Of a stretch of 57,237 nt of DNA, positions 21,687 to 33,604 are shown piece by piece. A program made the position numbers and the translations under genes. The stretch is from Phoronis australis. Its lineage: Eukaryota > Phoronida > Phoronidae. How positions within the stretch are numbered: position 1 is the first letter of the stretch; each line of letters begins with the position of its first letter. The notes beneath the pieces were generated by a model that was given only the letters and a program-made list of their open reading frames with translations, was not told where the DNA came from and did not search any database. The stretch spans positions 656,636 through 713,872 of the forward strand of contig NMRA01000049.1 of NCBI GenBank assembly GCA_002633005.1, in the 5' to 3' direction.

Positions 21687-21755
21687 GTTGAGGCACTATC
21701 TAAATGGGACCTAGAAGTTGACAATAAAAAGTTGTTCACTAGACGCAAGAGGGAA

Positions 21756-21838
21756 ATAACAACAACACATAACATAACAACAACACATAACATAACAACA
21801 ACACATAACATAACAACAGCAACATCAACAACATCAGC
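21756..21838. repeat. 18-bp tandem repeat upstream of the LRR gene
   Basis: About four copies of ATAACAACAACACATAAC (18 bases) lie 70-150 bases upstream of the LRR start codon. They decay into AACAGCAACATCAACAACATC at the end. The sequence is C/A-rich on the + strand. Confidence 0.8.
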
Positions 21839-21840
21839 CA

Positions 21841-23590
21841 GGGGGGTTCAGGAGGTTCGATCGAACCTCACCCCCGCACAAAATGTCCAGCCCCAACATA
21901 TCCGTTACGCATAGCATACAGATGAACAACAAAATCAAATATTCATAGATAGCATGAAACTGTAGTTAGTTATTACCAAGCAATGTTTTAAATGTAGGAT
22001 GAGCAAACCACCATAATTCAACAATTGCTCAATGTTGTTATTTTTGGTAATTTCCACAAGGTCATATGCATTTAAAGTCCGGCTCTCAAACTGCCCATGT
22101 GGTTCCAGTATCCGAAAATACGTACTACATAAATTCTTATTTTCGACACCCTTTCTTTTTATTCTTTTCGCCTTTCTTGCCAAAAGCGATTTTTAACAGT
22201 ATTTGACCCTTCTCTGTGAGCGTATAATTACCGGCTGTCATCGATTATTTCCGTACCCACATTTCCGGCTCATCAGTTCAGGAACTTGTCCTGAAAGCCG
22301 CCATTTTTCCTTGTAACTGAATGTGCTATCGCTTGCTCGAAAAGTCTTCATTATTTTGTTTTATTAGTAATATCTCGTGATTCGTTTGCATATGTAGTGT
22401 ATTTATAGTTTGTAGTTAGTGGTCGTTGAACTTTTTTGGAATGTTACGCGTACTTAGTATGTTAAAATTGCATTGGTGTTTAGTTCCTTACGTAGGCCGG
22501 TCGAACCTAGGAACCAATATGGGTCGAAACAATTTTTTCCGCTTTATTTTTTTCTCGTTTTGAAAAAATACTTTGCTATCATCAGAAAGGTAGTGCATTC
22601 TACTCAGTAAAAATCGAAAAAGTATCAAAATCGGGGCAAGCAGTGTAAAGTTATTGCACGTTTTGTGGCGAAATTTGGGTCACTTTGTTTGGATCGCGTC
22701 GGCCATATTGGAGGACAGCGGGATAAGTTACGAGTTTAAAACTTTGTGTAAATTGTGTTTGCCAACAAATTACGGTGAAATTTAGTTAGACATATCTTTA
22801 CTCACTATTCTGCACAATTTAACACGTTCACCAAATTTCAGCCTCAGTTGTTACTCATTAAGTGATAAATGTGCTCACAATTCCCGTTGGACTTTCGTCT
22901 CATTTCTGGCGGCACCGACAACATGGCGACTTTTGCTGAACTGAAAGGCATGTTCAATCGGCTACTTTGTAATTTGTGAAGATTTAACGTTGATACATTT
23001 TGACAAACGTTGCTACAAAAAAGAAACTTTGTTCAATTTTCGTGTTTTTTGTGCAAAAATATAAGATAGATTCGAATTATTTTACTGTAAATTTCTCATT
23101 CAGGTGATCTTACACTAAGCTAAAAAAATAGTTGAAATAATTTTGAAATGTTTTTTATTTGACTGTCAACTGCTGTTCAAGACTTGATTCGGTGTCACAA
23201 AATGATTCATATTTTTCTAAATTTTAAGTCTCAATTGCTTTCAAGTCATGTTTTGTAACTTATTGCTTCTTAATTCAGGTTATCAAGTCAACAATATGAA
23301 TAATCTTAATTTGAGAAATAAGCTATGTTGGATTGTGAAGCTTCAAACCTCTAATTCTTGTTCCTTGCAACTTCATCTTTTTTAAATGATGCCTGTCATA
23401 TTCCGTCACCATGGTAATAGTTACATGTATGTCCACTTTCATATCATGGAAACTGTTGCTGTTGAATAGTGTTTGTAATGCTAAATGTTGAAAAGTATTG
23501 TGCATTTTAAGTTACTTATTATGTTAACAGTTTGAATCATTTTGGGTTAATGAATAAAAAAGGATAACATTTTGTATTGGATTTGTCATA
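21841..23590. other. AT-rich intergenic stretch upstream of the LRR gene
   Basis: It begins with GGGGGGTTCAGGAGG and a GGTTCGATCGAACC palindrome, probably one end of a G-rich inverted-repeat element whose other end I could not find. The remainder is AT-rich with no exon-like frame. The LRR promoter must lie at the left side of this stretch, but I see no convincing TATA box. Confidence 0.35.
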
Positions 23591-23596
23591 CTTATG

Positions 23597-23827
23597 TGCT
23601 CGAACGAGCCCCCTTTTTGGAGAACTGGAAAAAGGTCTGCCTCAGGCACAGAAGCACGAATTCCGAAAAAAGTAGAAAATGAGACAATATTCCACTAGAA
23701 GACAGGAAGTACCAAAATTTAGCGTCTGCAATTCATAGCTCTGAACATACCCACTGAATCTTATAGTAAAAGATAGACATTCCCAAAAATTCCAGCCCCC
23801 CATTCTTTTAGGCTTGGTGCGCTCATA
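23597..23827 (+). mobile_element. MITE, family GCGCGCACCCAG, copy C (decayed)
   Basis: It starts TGCTCGAACGAGCCCCC and ends CCAGCCCCCC...GGCTTGGTGCGCTC. It carries the internal GGTCTGCCTCAG, ATGAGACAA and CAATTCATAGCTCTGAAC words of the family. The outer left arm is lost. Confidence 0.6.
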
Positions 23828-26800
23828 CAAAGTCTGGGAAAATCTCTATTGAAAGCCCACAACTTTGCAAAGTTCGCCAAAAGTACCCAAGTTCTAAATA
23901 AACCTCGTTTGAGCGAGCGCTGTGGCCAGCGACCAGTTAGGCCTAAGGATAGCCGTGGCGCAAAGCTGTATAGGCCTACTAACAAGCTGTATTTTGACGA
24001 TAGTCTTCACTGGTAGCTGGCACTGAGGCTAACTAAGGTCTGCCGCGGCAGTGTGACACAGGACTAACCAGCCCGTAATCTCATGCAAGTGTCCGAAACT
24101 ACCCTTGAATATATGCAGCATTTATGATTTGACCATTTTACTTCGACAAAACAGCTTGCAACCGCATGCATTTACCGTTCGCTAGTGTCTGGTCTCGATC
24201 CGCATCGGGTCCGATAGGCTGCGGTCTCGAGTCTGGCAAAATAATTTCTGCCAAAATTTATTCGCCACATTTCTTCAGCAAATTCGATAAAATTGTCCGT
24301 ATTTTGATTTTATTGAAATTAAGGCGCGCTATGGATTATTTTATCCCGGTTTGCTGGCTGGTAACAGTACAGGCACTGCTCCAGTCGCACTGACGGCCTT
24401 TTTGTCGGCCTGGGTTCCTGAATGAATTGTACTTTCGGGTTCGCGGCAAGTTCAAAATGGCGGTGGTTATTCGGGTGCGAATCGTGAGTGGCGCGTTCAT
24501 TTAAACTTTTTTCGAGTACGGATCGTGTATTAGTTATGGGGTAGGTACTTCTTGGATCCTTATAACATCCTCTAACCATGTAATAAGGGTTAACAAAGTG
24601 AGAGACCAGGACTTTAAAGACTGAACGATGAAAGAATGACGCCCACGGCAAGGAAATCTCAGCCTTTCCCGTATTTCTGTTGATACCAATTACAAACAAT
24701 GAAAAAATCACCAGTGGTTGTTTTGAATTTAAACTAAGTGTGCTATTCACAGTTTTTTTAACAACAGAGTTTTTGTGGATTTTAAAAGGGGTCAAACTGT
24801 CTGCTGCAAAATGGTTACTACCGAAAGTCGGTAGTGATATCATACATCAGATGTTTTAGAATTCACCTTCAAACCAGGAGTGTGAACTTTTGATTGAAAA
24901 TTTTCATAGAAATGTGCACACTCAAGACCTTCTTCATGATAAATCTTTTTTTTTTCAATCCGTGCTATACTTCCATTTTCGTTTACAAAAAGCATGTTTA
25001 CTTTAGGAACACTTCCAAAATTATTTAAAATTTATTAAATTTATTAAATTTAATGCATGTTTTAGAGTTCTAAAGCATTAGTGGATTTGGTCTCGACACA
25101 ATGACCAAACTTGTAAAATATTTCCATTAAAACAACAAAAATTAATTTTAATTTCAGTTTTGAAGATAAGGTAGCTGTTCCTATTTTATTCGAAAAGTCC
25201 GTTCTATGTCACCCTTTTTGGGCCATTAACGGCATTTCCAGGACACTATATATCATGGACGGCGCACCATAGGGCGGTGGGGGCTATAGTCCCCCATTTG
25301 ATGAGTGCTGCATCACCCATGGTCTATGGGCAGTGCACCACAGGGGACTACAGCCCCCACTTTTTTCAGTGCTGTGCCGCCCATGTATAGCTGTGCCGTC
25401 CATGTATAGCCCTACGCCGTGGTTAGGCAATCGATACTCCACTGTCCAAATGCAGCCCTCCCAAGTGGGCGTGCCGTTGTTTTCCATGCCCAATGTTCCC
25501 CAGTCCCCACGTTCTCGCGACTGCACATTCTTTTTGGCAGGGTGTTGCCTCTGTGCGATTAATCTCCTAGTTCCGTCATAATTTGGGCGCAAGTCCAAGT
25601 TTTATTGAAACCGCAGGGTCAGAGGTTTGTGTTAGACGTCTCTCCTCTATCCAAACTTCCGTTCGCCAATAAACGTGTATTCTGAACATATTTTTGTAAT
25701 TGTTTGAACTTTTTAAAACAAAATCATATTTACACTGAATGTAAATCGACGTCAAATCAACACTGGCACCAAAACATTCTAGAATTTGAAGCTCCCTTTT
25801 AAAGGCCAACGCCGAAACACGTGCCAGTTCCATGAGCATCCCAATAACAGAAATGCAACACCTGAAAATGTGTGATCAAATTAACAACCGACATCATCAG
25901 TTGACTAATTTGATTCTGGTTACAATTGCAATAACAGCATATAATTGAAAAAGGAGACATCAACCTTAAATTTTGCATTTTAATTGAAAAACAACAAACT
26001 ACTTGTTTTTATGATTTAATGTAACCCATGGCAATATTACTTGCATCATCATCCCTTATGAATACCTGATCTGAATGTCAAAATCAATTTCATTGTAAGG
26101 AAGAATCAAATGCAAAGACCATAAATTCTGAAAATGACATAAAATCCGAAATTCTGTACGATCAATTCGCAAGTGTTCACTGATTAAGTAAGTAATGAAT
26201 TGCGCTGTAAGAGTCAATCTTCAAAAGTCATACTATTGTTGAAATGTACTGAATTTGCAAACTGACACCGAATTCACAAAATAAAGTCGTATTTCAATAA
26301 AAAATGAATTTCCAACTACACCTGTGTCCCTGTCCCTCAGCCTAATCATGAAGACTTGAACACAAACATGATAAAAAACCCTTGTAGACGTCTAGAACCT
26401 CTCCAAAAGCGTGTAGAAACTATTTTATGCTGATTCAATGTGTCGCATCATTTGTATATAATTGTCTGCTGTTGTGTTGATGTGTTGTAAGTCAATGTCA
26501 CTTTCCACTTTTCTCTTATTCGTGTGTATAATGATAACACTTTACTATGCATATTTTTTATAGTGTGTTCATTGTCTGAAGCCCGGATATAATGCTAGCT
26601 GCGGCTTCCGGGCTGAATACTATAGTATTAAATTTTTGTGTGTGTCAATTAAGAAATTGGTACCTGTTCTTAAAAAAAAAAACGATAGTTTTCACGTTTC
26701 CATTGTAACGTCTCTCTCCAGACAGTACCACCTTCTCAACCGGCCGCAGTACGCCGATAGTTTTTCGCCGAATAATGCCTCACACTGCTTCCGTCATATC

Positions 26801-27417
26801 ATCTTTGGTCATATGGAGAGAGCCTACAGGATGGCCACCGTCTCTACTGTGTCTGTGGCCAGTTGAGATGGTGACATTGTCTGAGCCCCACTCCTGGCAC
26901 TATCTGATGTCTTATGAAAAAAGGAGTGAGGAATATGTCGTTACTCCACTTATACGTCACAATGTTTTGACAAAGCAAAAGACCATATGCATATCAATGT
27001 CATTTCATGGAACTGTTTGGCAAGAATTATACAATAAACCAGGTTAACTAATTGTGCCATACATGGCAAGTCTTGTTCCAGTGAAAACCACTATACATCC
27101 ATAACGCCAACTTGCTTTGTGTCTACGTCATCAACTGAACCTCAGAACTTAGGCAACTATAAAAGACTATACATGCCCATAATTACCTCTAATAAATCTG
27201 TAACGCCAGTCGATGTCATGATCATGGACTTCAGACATATAACGTCATATATATGGCGATATATACGCACTAGCAGGCGATGACCTTTCTGCTGATAAGC
27301 ATTGCTTGGACCTAGCACCCGAGATTGGTTCCTAGAATCCTAGTCTGGACTTTGAACTCGCTGCTATTCACTTCATTAGCTATAAGTTTATAGGTCGTCT
27401 TCGTAATGACAGATGTC
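23828..27417. other. Intergenic sequence, no supported gene
   Basis: I see only chance open frames here. The longest (24319-24843, - strand, 174 codons) has no recognisable domain, signal peptide or conserved motif. A G/C-rich patch near 25260-25520 repeats AGTGCTGY and GCCCCC words. A short inverted word pair AGCCCGGA / TCCGGGCT lies at 26580-26612. Confidence 0.35.
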
Positions 27418-27840
27418 GTTGCTGTGCGTGAACTTGGAATCCCGCTTAATCTCAAGATCGCGTATGCGTGAACTTGGAATTGAACATATATTTGGGCAAT
27501 CAGGTAATCAGGAGAAATTTTTGTTCAGTGTAAAGAATTTTTGTAATTATTGGTCTTATGATCACTCATTTTCTCCTTTAACTAACTTGTGTCAAAGAAT
27601 CGGAGGAATTTGTGTTTGATTAAAACAATTATTGTTTGGTGAATAAGATCGCCAATAGCTGAAAAAAGATTAGTTAAATTTTACGTTATTTTATTAACAT
27701 ATAATTTGGTTTAGTGCAGTGCAAATTTTATCCACGTGAACGTGATTATTTGAGTGAAATTGTCAAGTTCCTTCGTGTAGTCCACGTTCACGCAAACGCG
27801 ATCTTGAGATTAAGCAAGATTCCAAGTTCACGCACAGCAT
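27418..27840. mobile_element. Inverted-repeat element of about 420 bp
   Basis: The arm 27418-27463 (GTGCGTGAACTTGGAATC, then GCTTAATCTCAAGATCGCG) is repeated in inverse at 27797-27840. The similarity continues inward, with gaps, for another 20-30 bases. The interior is AT-rich and non-coding. By structure it is a MITE. Confidence 0.7.
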
Positions 27841-28431
27841 CGCTATGTAGACTAAGGAACACAGCGAGGCGCCAGCGAGGCAAGGCTCTGCCCAGCTTTG
27901 ACCTGAGCACAGTTAACCATCATGGGTAAACATCATGTTGCAGAAATTACGCTGGAAACTCGTATGAATCGATAGGGCAAGTCCATCTGTAAAATGTAGC
28001 AGGGGTGGTAAATTTTGAAGAGTCCATATGTTAGAAATCATTTAACACAAGAACAATAAATCGGTATTTTCAATAGCATCTTTTTGTATTACATGAAATT
28101 TTGTAGTTATTCTGTCAATGATTTTACACTAATACACTGTATCAATATTGAAAGGGTAAAAATCCTAAGGGGATGCGCCGCCGTCGAAAATTGACAGAAA
28201 TTGGGAACGCTTTCGTCTAGTCACAAACCTTAAGCGAAAATCAACCAAATTGTATCGTTTGAATCCATAAGTAACAATGATAGCAATCCAGGTACATTTT
28301 ATAAGACCAGTTCACCCTTTACATGAGATGCGTGTAAGTCAGTTTGTCGATGGTCACCAGGCTGACTGACCGTACGAAATGCGAAGCCTGCTGAAATGGC
28401 TGACAGCTTCAGCGATTCTTTATTAATTACC

Positions 28432-28758
28432 CAGTGGCTGATCTACGGGGGNGGGGGGGGTTCAGGGGGCTTAAAGCCCCCTTGGGCCAGGACCGAAAAA
28501 TAAAAAAAAAAACAAAAACGTCTCCAGCAAAACAAAAATGGCACCGTCAGCGAGTTTAAACCCCAAGTAAACCAGCTCGGAAAAATTGAGGGGTTCACTC
28601 TGAAAATTTGATTTTTTTTGCGTTGTGGTTTGCTGTAGAGAAAAGCAACGCATTTTGAGTTTTCGTGGCTCATCGGCAAGTCGCACGGAGTTAAATTTTG
28701 TAGGGCGCGTTTCCGTCGACACATTTTAAGTCTAGCATTTTAGATGGATCCACCGCTG
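28432..28758. mobile_element. hAT-like MITE (CAGTGGCTGATCTACGGGG end)
   Basis: The left end is CAGTGGCTGATCTACGGGG and the right end TAGATGGATCCACCGCTG; inverted, the right end reads CAGCGGTGGATCCATCTA. A GGGGGCTTAAAGCCCCC palindrome sits just inside the left end. The 5' CAG of the ends is usual for hAT elements. One undetermined base (N) lies in its G run at 28452. No transposase frame is present. Confidence 0.6.
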
Positions 28759-28898
28759 AAAGAGCTGATTTCTTTAGGTAATTAAACTTCTTTAATCTAA
28801 GATACGTTTCGATTTGCCAAAGGGGAAATACTGTGGTGCCGCAACAATGATATTGAGGCTAATTGTCGAGGAACGTTTTTACCTCATCTGATCTGTCA

Positions 28899-29876
28899 CA
28901 GTGGCGGATCTAGGATATCACAAGGGGGGGCCCAACATTTTGTCCGGCTGTAAGCACATGCGCAAACTGAATCACGATTGATGCGCATAGCACCGAATGG
29001 GGGGAGGCCCAGGAAATTTTTCTGTTTTTACCTCTAAAAATCAAGCATTTTCCTTGATTCCTGAAGTATTATCCAAGAAAAAAGGCAAAAAAAAAGAAAA
29101 AAACGTGTCAAACAGGAAAAACTGCAAGTACCAAAGACTCGAGCTCACGACCTGGCGGATAGAGCGCGCGTGCGTTACCACTACACCACCACGATTTAAC
29201 TGCTATTGTCATACTAAGAGACCTACTTGGTTATGGTCCACAGCGTTTGCGCGCGAAACCTACTTCTTTTTGTAATGCGTATTATATGTTTTGTGCCATC
29301 GATTCTTAACAAATTTGTCGTATTTAAAATAGTCTTCAAATGCCCAAAAGACCAAATCCATTTTTTGTGTTGGCAATAATGACGGCATTGCTTTGGAAAT
29401 CGTCTTAGGATAAGGTTTGACAAAGAGAGTATTGCGAGTTTCTGAGTGATTCACTAAGCCTTCGATTAAAATTCACATCTTACCAGCAGCTTCTGTTTCT
29501 GCATCGTCACTCAGGTTCCATTTTATTTGAAAAATGAAGTAAAATTTCTTCATTGCACAGTGGAGCAGACGACGGAAACGGAGTCGTAGTGTGCAGCGCC
29601 ACTGCCGGTCGCCTGGGATATCGCGGGAGAGCCTATACTTAGCCATAGTTCCGTTACGAATGCGCCGTGTTCCGAATTTGACACTTGAAATTGGATTTGA
29701 GCCCGCCCCCCAACACTAAAACTGCACACATTTAAATCTTTTTTCATCCGTATAATTTTAATTACCGGGGTTAATTAATAAACTCAACATTTCCCTACAC
29801 TCTTACTGTTTTACTTTTTTGCCGCAGCCAAGGGGGGGGGGGGCGGACCTCCTGCCCCCCCCTAAGTCCGCCTATG
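28899..29876. mobile_element. hAT-like non-autonomous element (CAGTGGCGGATCTAGGAT end)
   Basis: It begins CAGTGGCGGATCTAGGAT followed by ATCACAAGGGGGGGCCC. It ends with a G/C run and CTAAGTCCGCCTATG, the approximate inverse. The same left end occurs at 36182 and inverted at 46226. A tRNA-like block lies inside (29115-29203, - strand). There is no intact open frame. Confidence 0.6.
29115..29203 (-). repeat. tRNA-like sequence (SINE head or tRNA pseudogene)
   Basis: On the - strand TGGTGTAGTGGTAACGC matches a pol III A box, and GAGCTCGAGTC about 25 bases on resembles a B box. The block looks like a decayed tRNA or tRNA-derived SINE head. I cannot fold a clean cloverleaf, so it is not called as a tRNA gene. 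Confidence 0.4.
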
Positions 29877-30243
29877 TGTCATGCTATTACACTCACTCCA
29901 GACTTTTAAAACTCGAATTTGACTGATGTATAATAAAGTTGTATTGCGCAACATCATACAGTGTACATGTAATGTTTGTTTAAAAAAACGATCAACTCGT
30001 TTTCCGAAGAATTGCTTTTTTGGTGGGCGCCGTGGTCTGGTCGCGAGTCCGTTTCAAGATGCCCCCTAACAAGTTATGCCAAGGAATCACCCCGGGGGCA
30101 CTCACATTGACTTGATGACCGCATTCGCGAACAGTGTACAGTACCAGAAATTGCAGGTAGGCTGTACTTTCACAGCAAAGTCTTGCGGTACTCGGGCAAT
30201 GCTCAACAGGCCTCCTAAGGAGCCCTGCTTCCGACCTCAACAC

Positions 30244-30783
30244 CTACCGTCTTCCTACCTGCAGTAAGCACCACTTGCCGTCTTCTATACTCAGAATTTC
30301 TGCAGAAATAAGGCCCACCCGATGAAAAGCCCATGCCCATGGGCGTTTATTTGGTGTTACAACTTTGGGTTTCAAGTGTTCAGACATTGGGACGTTTATT
30401 CCGAAAGTTGCAAGGAATGCAAATAGGTCCTGAGATACATCGTCAAGGCTTGAAGTAGTCCCTGATGAACGAATCAAATTTAGTTGCGCATGTAACTCTT
30501 TTGAATGGACTTGGCAACCTCAGGGGCTTAGTGTCAAGCTGCGAAACGAGATGCTGACATTGTAGAGGCTTACAAGCTCATTGACACAGCAGTTGACAAA
30601 GTGGAAGCGTCGGGAACAAACATCGAAGATTTCAGGGTAGAATGGTTCCAGACGAGTAAACCGTTGGACCCGATATGATTCCTCGCCGAGGAATCTTCGG
30701 CAGTCCAGACAACAGAAGCATAGGACTAACGTTCCTGCAGAAACACCCAGGCAATAAATTATAATTCTACACAGTTTGTCCAT
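30244..30783 (-). pseudogene. Open frame of 180 codons broken by one TGA, unidentified
   Basis: From ATG at 30783 the frame runs 87 codons to a TGA (30522-30520), then continues open in the same frame for 91 codons to 30244. The N-terminus (MDKLCRIIIYCLGVSAGTLV, then LCFCCLDC) looks like a membrane anchor. The second part ends ...EDGKWCLLQ just before CAG|GTAGGA, a possible donor. I do not recognise the product. It could be a decayed exon, a pair of chance frames, or have an intron I cannot place. Confidence 0.25.
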
Positions 30784-30981
30784 AATGTCATATTTCGATA
30801 AGGCTCAAAACGAAATAGAAATTATTTTTGGACATGCCCGATTTACTCAGTACAGCACAGGGTGTACGAGTGCACAGAAACTGATTCTGGTTTGTATTTC
30901 TACTTGGCTCTTTATCTGCTTCATAACCAAACTCTATTTCACGTAATGTGTAGTTAAATTTGTACTCAATATTTGTTTGTT

Positions 30982-31065
30982 CCAGTGAGTACTACAGAAG
31001 AACGGTGCGAATAGCCTTCCTAGACAACCTCTCACGGCAGTTGACCGCCAAATGTGTAAAATACA
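30982..31065 (+). pseudogene. Possible hAT transposase fragment
   Basis: The segment reads SEYYRRTVRIAFLDNLSRQL then TAKC. This resembles the EYYR(x)S(x)xIPxLDxLxxQL stretch found in ZMYM/THAP-linked hAT transposases. Nothing else of the domain is visible nearby, so the call rests on one short motif. Confidence 0.3.
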
Positions 31066-31769
31066 CGTATGAGCAACCACAGGGGATTAAAAAGTGTCTA
31101 GAGAGAAGTTTTTGCAGTCATACTGTTTGGTCCCGCGACAGATCGACTACGTTTATAGGGATAATAAGCACAGGTGTTCTTTTGGTCTCGCGACGGACCA
31201 GGCCAGCATATCTGTGTACTCTCAGTGTAGGCCTACACCTGGTCCCTCTGCGAACTGGTCCTGTATATCTTTTCACCACGGTGTACAGAATGTTTTGGCA
31301 TAGTGAAAATGTTTTCAGATGATTTGTTTCCTGATGGATTTGACGTTTTTTTAATTGTTATGACATACAGTAACCCAACAGTCAACGTGATTCAGCTTAA
31401 TAAAGTGATACATCTGATATTCAAGTATTGGGTTTTTACGCCCCGTCGGTGTTCCTTATGCTTTTGAATATTTGGTAGTTGTCTAAGCCCCTGTACACAC
31501 ACTACACTCTTTCGGATACGATTTTCGTATGCTTAAAAAGGTGTGTGTAGACAGATGTTCCAACAAAAATTTTTGCTGGTGGCTTGAATCATAGCTAGAT
31601 TTGCATAAAATATGGTTTCACGAAACTTATGAGCCAAGTTCATGTGACGAAATCGAGAAGGGCTTTAAATTATCTTAAGATAAACTCCAGAGAATGTTAA
31701 TTGTCAGAAACTCACCAGGATGCATGGGAATTTCACTATTTGGGTACACAAACAAAAATATTGTCTTAC

Positions 31770-31880
31770 ACGGGAGAGGGGGTTTCCCCTCGACCTTTCC
31801 CCGCTCTGCGCCACGCGCCTCGGATTCGACCTTTGCGGGAATCCTAAACCCCCCTTACTGAAAACGTAGATCCGCCACTG
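31770..31880. mobile_element. Fragment of a CAGTGGCGGAT-type element
   Basis: The right end ACGTAGATCCGCCACTG is the inverted form of the hAT-like end seen at 28899. The adjoining G/C-rich stretch begins near GGGAGAGGGGGTTT. The left end is not resolved. Confidence 0.4.
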
Positions 31881-32202
31881 TTACCCCTTCCACATAGGAT
31901 CTCTACTTAATACTAATGAATCCTTGTTATTTCATCCAAGTGTTGTGTCCATTCAGGATCGTATGCAGTGACCTAGACATGCTTTTTATTATGTAAACGA
32001 ATGTCTTCCGCAAACTTCAAAAACTTAAGCCATATGGGATACTACGATAATCTACCAGGGATTTTTTTTGAGATTGGAGGAATTTCAAGACCTCTTACCT
32101 CTACATTTGACTAGTGTATCCATTACCCTGTCTACCTAAGTCGTCTACTGAAGCAAGTAAAACCTCTTGAAGCCCAGTTTTTTAAAAAAAGGTGAAAAGG
32201 CA

Positions 32203-32440
32203 TACGAATCGTGTTACATGCTAGATAACTCGTTCTCATGTATTAGTAATACGCTCAGCATTGCAAGCCATGCAGCAATAGACTGGTTTGAATCGAATCA
32301 GATGGCTGTTATTAAAGAAGAACTCAAATCTGTTGTATTCTCTAAGTCTGACATGTGTGGTGGGGAAAATTTTCTCCTTGTATCGGAAGCAGTAAGATTG
32401 TATGAGAAAACCAGGTCAATGAAATGCTTAAGACTTATAA
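32203..32440 (+). pseudogene. Non-LTR retrotransposon reverse-transcriptase fragment
   Basis: The frame from 32167 contains YMLDNSFSCISNTLSIASHA followed by AIDWFESNQMAV and SVVFSKS. This is the RT palm region after the catalytic YADD box: a long helix, then (A)xxWFxxNxMxxNxxKxxxxxFxxS. The YADD itself has decayed to YMLD. It is typical of CR1/L2-like elements. Only about 70 residues survive, and the frame runs into a G-rich MITE end at about 32456. Confidence 0.65.
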
Positions 32441-32455
32441 TCACATGCTATATGC

Positions 32456-32640
32456 AGGCCCGTAGGAAAGAAAAATTAAGGGGGGGGGGGCACAAACCAG
32501 TTTGACTTCCCCAACTTACTCCCTTGCTATCGCCACACCCCCTATTCTCTGGATGTCCGGGTCACCATATTTGTAACGAACCCCCCACTTCCGCCATCGG
32601 GCGGGTAATACCGGGAATGCAGCCATCAGGATTTGAGTAA
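32456..32640. mobile_element. G-rich MITE end (CAGGCCCGTAGGAAAG)
   Basis: CAGGCCCGTAGGAAAG followed by a run of ten G looks like the end of another small hAT-type element, with C-rich blocks at 32520-32610. I could not find a convincing matching right end. Confidence 0.3.
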
Positions 32641-33108
32641 CCGTAAACTCACAGTTCACGGAGAGTAAGCCAACAGAATGGGTCTAGGGCCAACGCACTG
32701 ACGGGTAGCTAGGATGTGCCTGAAGCAACGATAGCTAAGTTCCAACAGTAGATTCCTACCTATGGCTCTCTGCTATGGGTTTAACGTCAAGGTTTGTTTT
32801 ATGAAGATCCAGTTTCGGGGAAAACATGTTATTATGGCCATTCTTTGAAGTCATTTTTTGGAAAGGTGAGGTCCCGAGGTGCCTAGTATGAGTGCGTTGG
32901 TGGCCGTTTTAGAATCCTTAGATGAAACACAGCCGGTAGTCCAGTTTCTGGTTTCTGGGGGGAACGATACAGTGTGTCTTAAAAATGTTCACACTCCAAC
33001 GTCTGGAGTTCAAATTTAGTTCCCGTGGGTAACTGGGATTCTACGCAGGCCTACTGCACGGCTACACCTTATTTTTAACTCGGATGTTCCAGGCCTGACG
33101 TGTTCCGT

Positions 33109-33381
33109 GCATGAGCGCACTCAACGGGGGGGGGGGGAGGGGGCTCCGGGTGCTCGAACGAAACCCCCTCCCCATTTGAAAAATTGTGCGAAAAGGTTCG
33201 CTTCAAAGAAACAAAAAGTCCGAGAGAAACGAGACAAAAGTCAAGTGAAAAGGCAGGAATTCGGCATATGCACCAATTCATAGTCCTGAACGAACACCAT
33301 GTTCCGTATTTTTCTTTAGTAAAAGGTCCACATCTTCAAAAATTCGAGCTCCCCTATATCTTAGGCTGGGAGCGCGCATGC
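33109..33381 (+). mobile_element. MITE, family GCGCGCACCCAG, copy D
   Basis: The left end GCATGAGCGCACTCAACGG is followed by a long G run. The right end is TTAGGCTGGGAGCGCGCATG, nearly its inverse. Interior words GAAACAAAAAGTCCGAGA, CGAGACAAAAGTC and TAGTAAAAGGTCCACATC match copies B and E. Confidence 0.75.
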
Positions 33382-33604
33382 CGTGTTTGTGATATGCACA
33401 GGAAATGCAAGCAAACGATTAAGTTTTGAAGAACAAAAATTCACTGCGCAATACTACGGGAAACTAAAAACATCAAGGAAGTGCAAAAAGAAACTTTCCA
33501 ATTTGATGACCAATGAGTTAGATTTTATTTGTTTAAGTACTTCAACTTCTTTTTCGATGTACGGTTTGTAAACTCAAATCCATTAATCTAGTTCCTAAGC
33601 CAAT

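Noticed and set aside
24319-24843. 174-codon open frame on the - strand
   Set aside because: No recognisable domain, signal peptide or splice structure, and composition looks like chance. It is the longest such frame outside genes and satellites, so an RNA check would be cheap.
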